DNA of 14,198 nt, from assembly GCA_023247595.1 (NCBI GenBank), contig JAHFGF010000021.1:1-14198 (forward strand), read 5' to 3'. Under the pieces are notes generated by a model. That model made no database searches, was not told the origin of the DNA, and saw only the letters and a list, made by a program, of their open reading frames with translations. The DNA comes from Candidatus Omnitrophota bacterium (GTDB taxonomy: Bacteria > Omnitrophota > Koll11 > Zapsychrales > Fredricksoniimonadaceae). The translations under genes and the position numbers were made by a program. Below, one piece after another: positions 13,178 to 14,198 of the stretch (positions within the stretch are counted from its first letter, which is position 1; every line of letters starts with the position of its first letter).

Positions 13178-14198
13178 GTGAAAATTACTCACGGTAACGA
13201 ATCTCAAAAAGCAAAGTTCAAAGTGCCTTTTGGCACAGTGTCTATCACTGCGGATGCGCGCAAGCTCATTAACGAAGTCATTGATTCCGGCTGGGTCACC
13301 AAGGGCAAATGCGTCAAAGAGTTTGAAGAAAAATTCGCTGCCCTTTTCGGCGTCAAATACGGCATCGCTGTATCAAGCGGCACGGATGCGGATGCTTTGG
13401 CGTGCGCGGCGCTTTATGATTTCGGCGCCAAGCGCGGGGATGAAATCATTGTTCCGGCCCTGACTTTTGTGGCCACTGGTAATTCAGTTTTTCAGGCGGG
13501 ATTTAAACCGGTATTTGTCGACGTCAAACGCGAGACGCTCAACATTGACCCGGAACTGATTGAACGCGCGATCACGTCCCGCACGCGGGCGATTATGCCC
13601 GTGCATTTGATGGGTAAGCCGGCGGATATGGACGCGGTCATGAAAATCGCCAAGAAACACAAACTGTTTGTGATCGAGGACGCGGCCGAGGCGCACGGCG
13701 CTGAATATAAAGGAAAAAAAATTGGCGCGATCGGAGACATCGCGTGTTTTAGTTTATATGCCGCGCATATCATCACAACCATCGAAGGCGGCATCGCGAT
13801 TACAAATAATGAGAAGATGGCCGAGGCTTTGCGTTCTTTGCGCAATCACGGCATTGAGGGGAAGTTTACGTTCAAGAGAATCGGTTTTTCCGCCAAGATG
13901 AATGAGCTTGAAGCTTCCGTCGGGCTTGGCAATATCAAAATCTTTCATCAGATTTTAGAGAAGCGCCGGCGTAACGTGCTTCATCTGATTAAAGGTTTTA
14001 AAAAGTTTGAGAAATATTTCATTACGCTGCAGGAAGACAAAGGCGAGAAGTTGGGGCCGCACGCGTTTTCCATCATCGTGCGTCCGAAGGCCGGATTCAC
14101 GAAAGATGAGTTCGTCAGTTACATCGAGGCCAACGGCGTTGATTCCCGCAATTTGTTTTATTCGATTCCCACGCAATGTCCGAGTTACGCCTTTTTGG
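13178..14198 (+). CDS. PLP-dependent DegT/StrS-family enzyme with His for Schiff-base Lys, 3'-partial
   Basis: The frame is open to the window end; 340 residues are visible. The GTG start is chosen because GAAAGG lies 7 bp upstream (13165-13170); an in-frame GTG at 13139 falls inside the hairpin. The fold is that of sugar aminotransferases: AVSSGTDADAL, GDEIIVPALTFVATGNSV, MPVHLMGKPADMDAV and IEDAAEAHGAEYKGKKIG, with Asp168 placed to contact the PLP ring nitrogen. The usual Lys in SFYxNKxxTTGEGG is His197 here (SLYAAHIITTIEGG). The family's 3-dehydratases ColD and E1 have the same His substitution, so 3-deoxygenation of a 4-keto-6-deoxy sugar nucleotide is a better guess than transamination. 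Ile203 also replaces the common Gly before EGG. The C-terminus is outside the window, so whether an iron-sulfur ligand set like that of E1 exists cannot be judged. Confidence 0.82.
   Translation, partial: MKITHGNESQKAKFKVPFGTVSITADARKLINEVIDSGWVTKGKCVKEFEEKFAALFGVKYGIAVSSGTDADALACAALYDFGAKRGDEIIVPALTFVATGNSVFQAGFKPVFVDVKRETLNIDPELIERAITSRTRAIMPVHLMGKPADMDAVMKIAKKHKLFVIEDAAEAHGAEYKGKKIGAIGDIACFSLYAAHIITTIEGGIAITNNEKMAEALRSLRNHGIEGKFTFKRIGFSAKMNELEASVGLGNIKIFHQILEKRRRNVLHLIKGFKKFEKYFITLQEDKGEKLGPHAFSIIVRPKAGFTKDEFVSYIEANGVDSRNLFYSIPTQCPSYAFL

Noticed and set aside
12809..13207. Minus-strand ORF of 132 codons covering the methyltransferase gene
   Set aside because: It is antisense to a coherent methyltransferase and its translation has no recognisable motif; it looks like a composition-driven shadow, as do the other minus-strand ORFs in the window.

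Overview
This window reads as one continuous plus-strand gene cluster from the chromosome of a Gram-negative bacterium. It opens with the 3' part of an lptD-type outer-membrane LPS assembly gene. It then runs through about 12 kb of genes for making activated sugars for a surface polysaccharide such as LPS, O-antigen, capsule or exopolysaccharide. The LptD homologue implies an LPS-bearing outer membrane. The mixed base composition, the strange intergenic repeats and the gene combination remind me of uncultured lineages such as Omnitrophota or related candidate phyla, but this placement is a low-confidence impression.

Layout. 2-1900: lptD, 5'-truncated by the window edge. 1928-5540: a tight block with good Shine-Dalgarno sites, holding a UDP-glucose 6-dehydrogenase, a UDP-GlcNAc-type 6-dehydrogenase and a UDP-glucuronate decarboxylase. 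The first and third together make UDP-xylose. 5601-6764: a very compact two-gene thiamine-diphosphate (ThDP) enzyme resembling E1 alpha and beta, reduced to its two cofactor-binding domains. 6807-9104: a GDP-fucose-synthase-like protein with a degraded nucleotide-binding motif, a small membrane protein, and a second sugar SDR. 9203-10717: a B12-binding-type radical SAM protein. 10739-12602: a heptose-7-phosphate-kinase-like GHMP enzyme and an HddC-like nucleotidyltransferase, which together suggest GDP-heptose. 12593-13120: a small SAM-dependent methyltransferase. 13178 to the end: a PLP enzyme of the DegT/StrS family, cut by the window edge, in which histidine replaces the Schiff-base lysine as in the 3-dehydratases ColD and E1.

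Two things stand out. First, the enzyme set (GDP-heptose-type activation, several SDRs, a His-for-Lys PLP enzyme, a two-subunit ThDP enzyme, radical SAM, methyltransferase) fits an unusual deoxy or branched-chain sugar. No glycosyltransferase, flippase or polymerase is visible. Second, five of the gene boundaries from 5540 onward are filled by self-complementary repeats: inverted arms of degenerate 7- or 8-bp tandem units, or GTAGGGGCGG-type palindromes. These repeats abut or overlap stop codons and lie just upstream of starts, and four of the downstream genes have no visible Shine-Dalgarno. The repeats divide the cluster into cassettes, while the 1928-5540 block has none.
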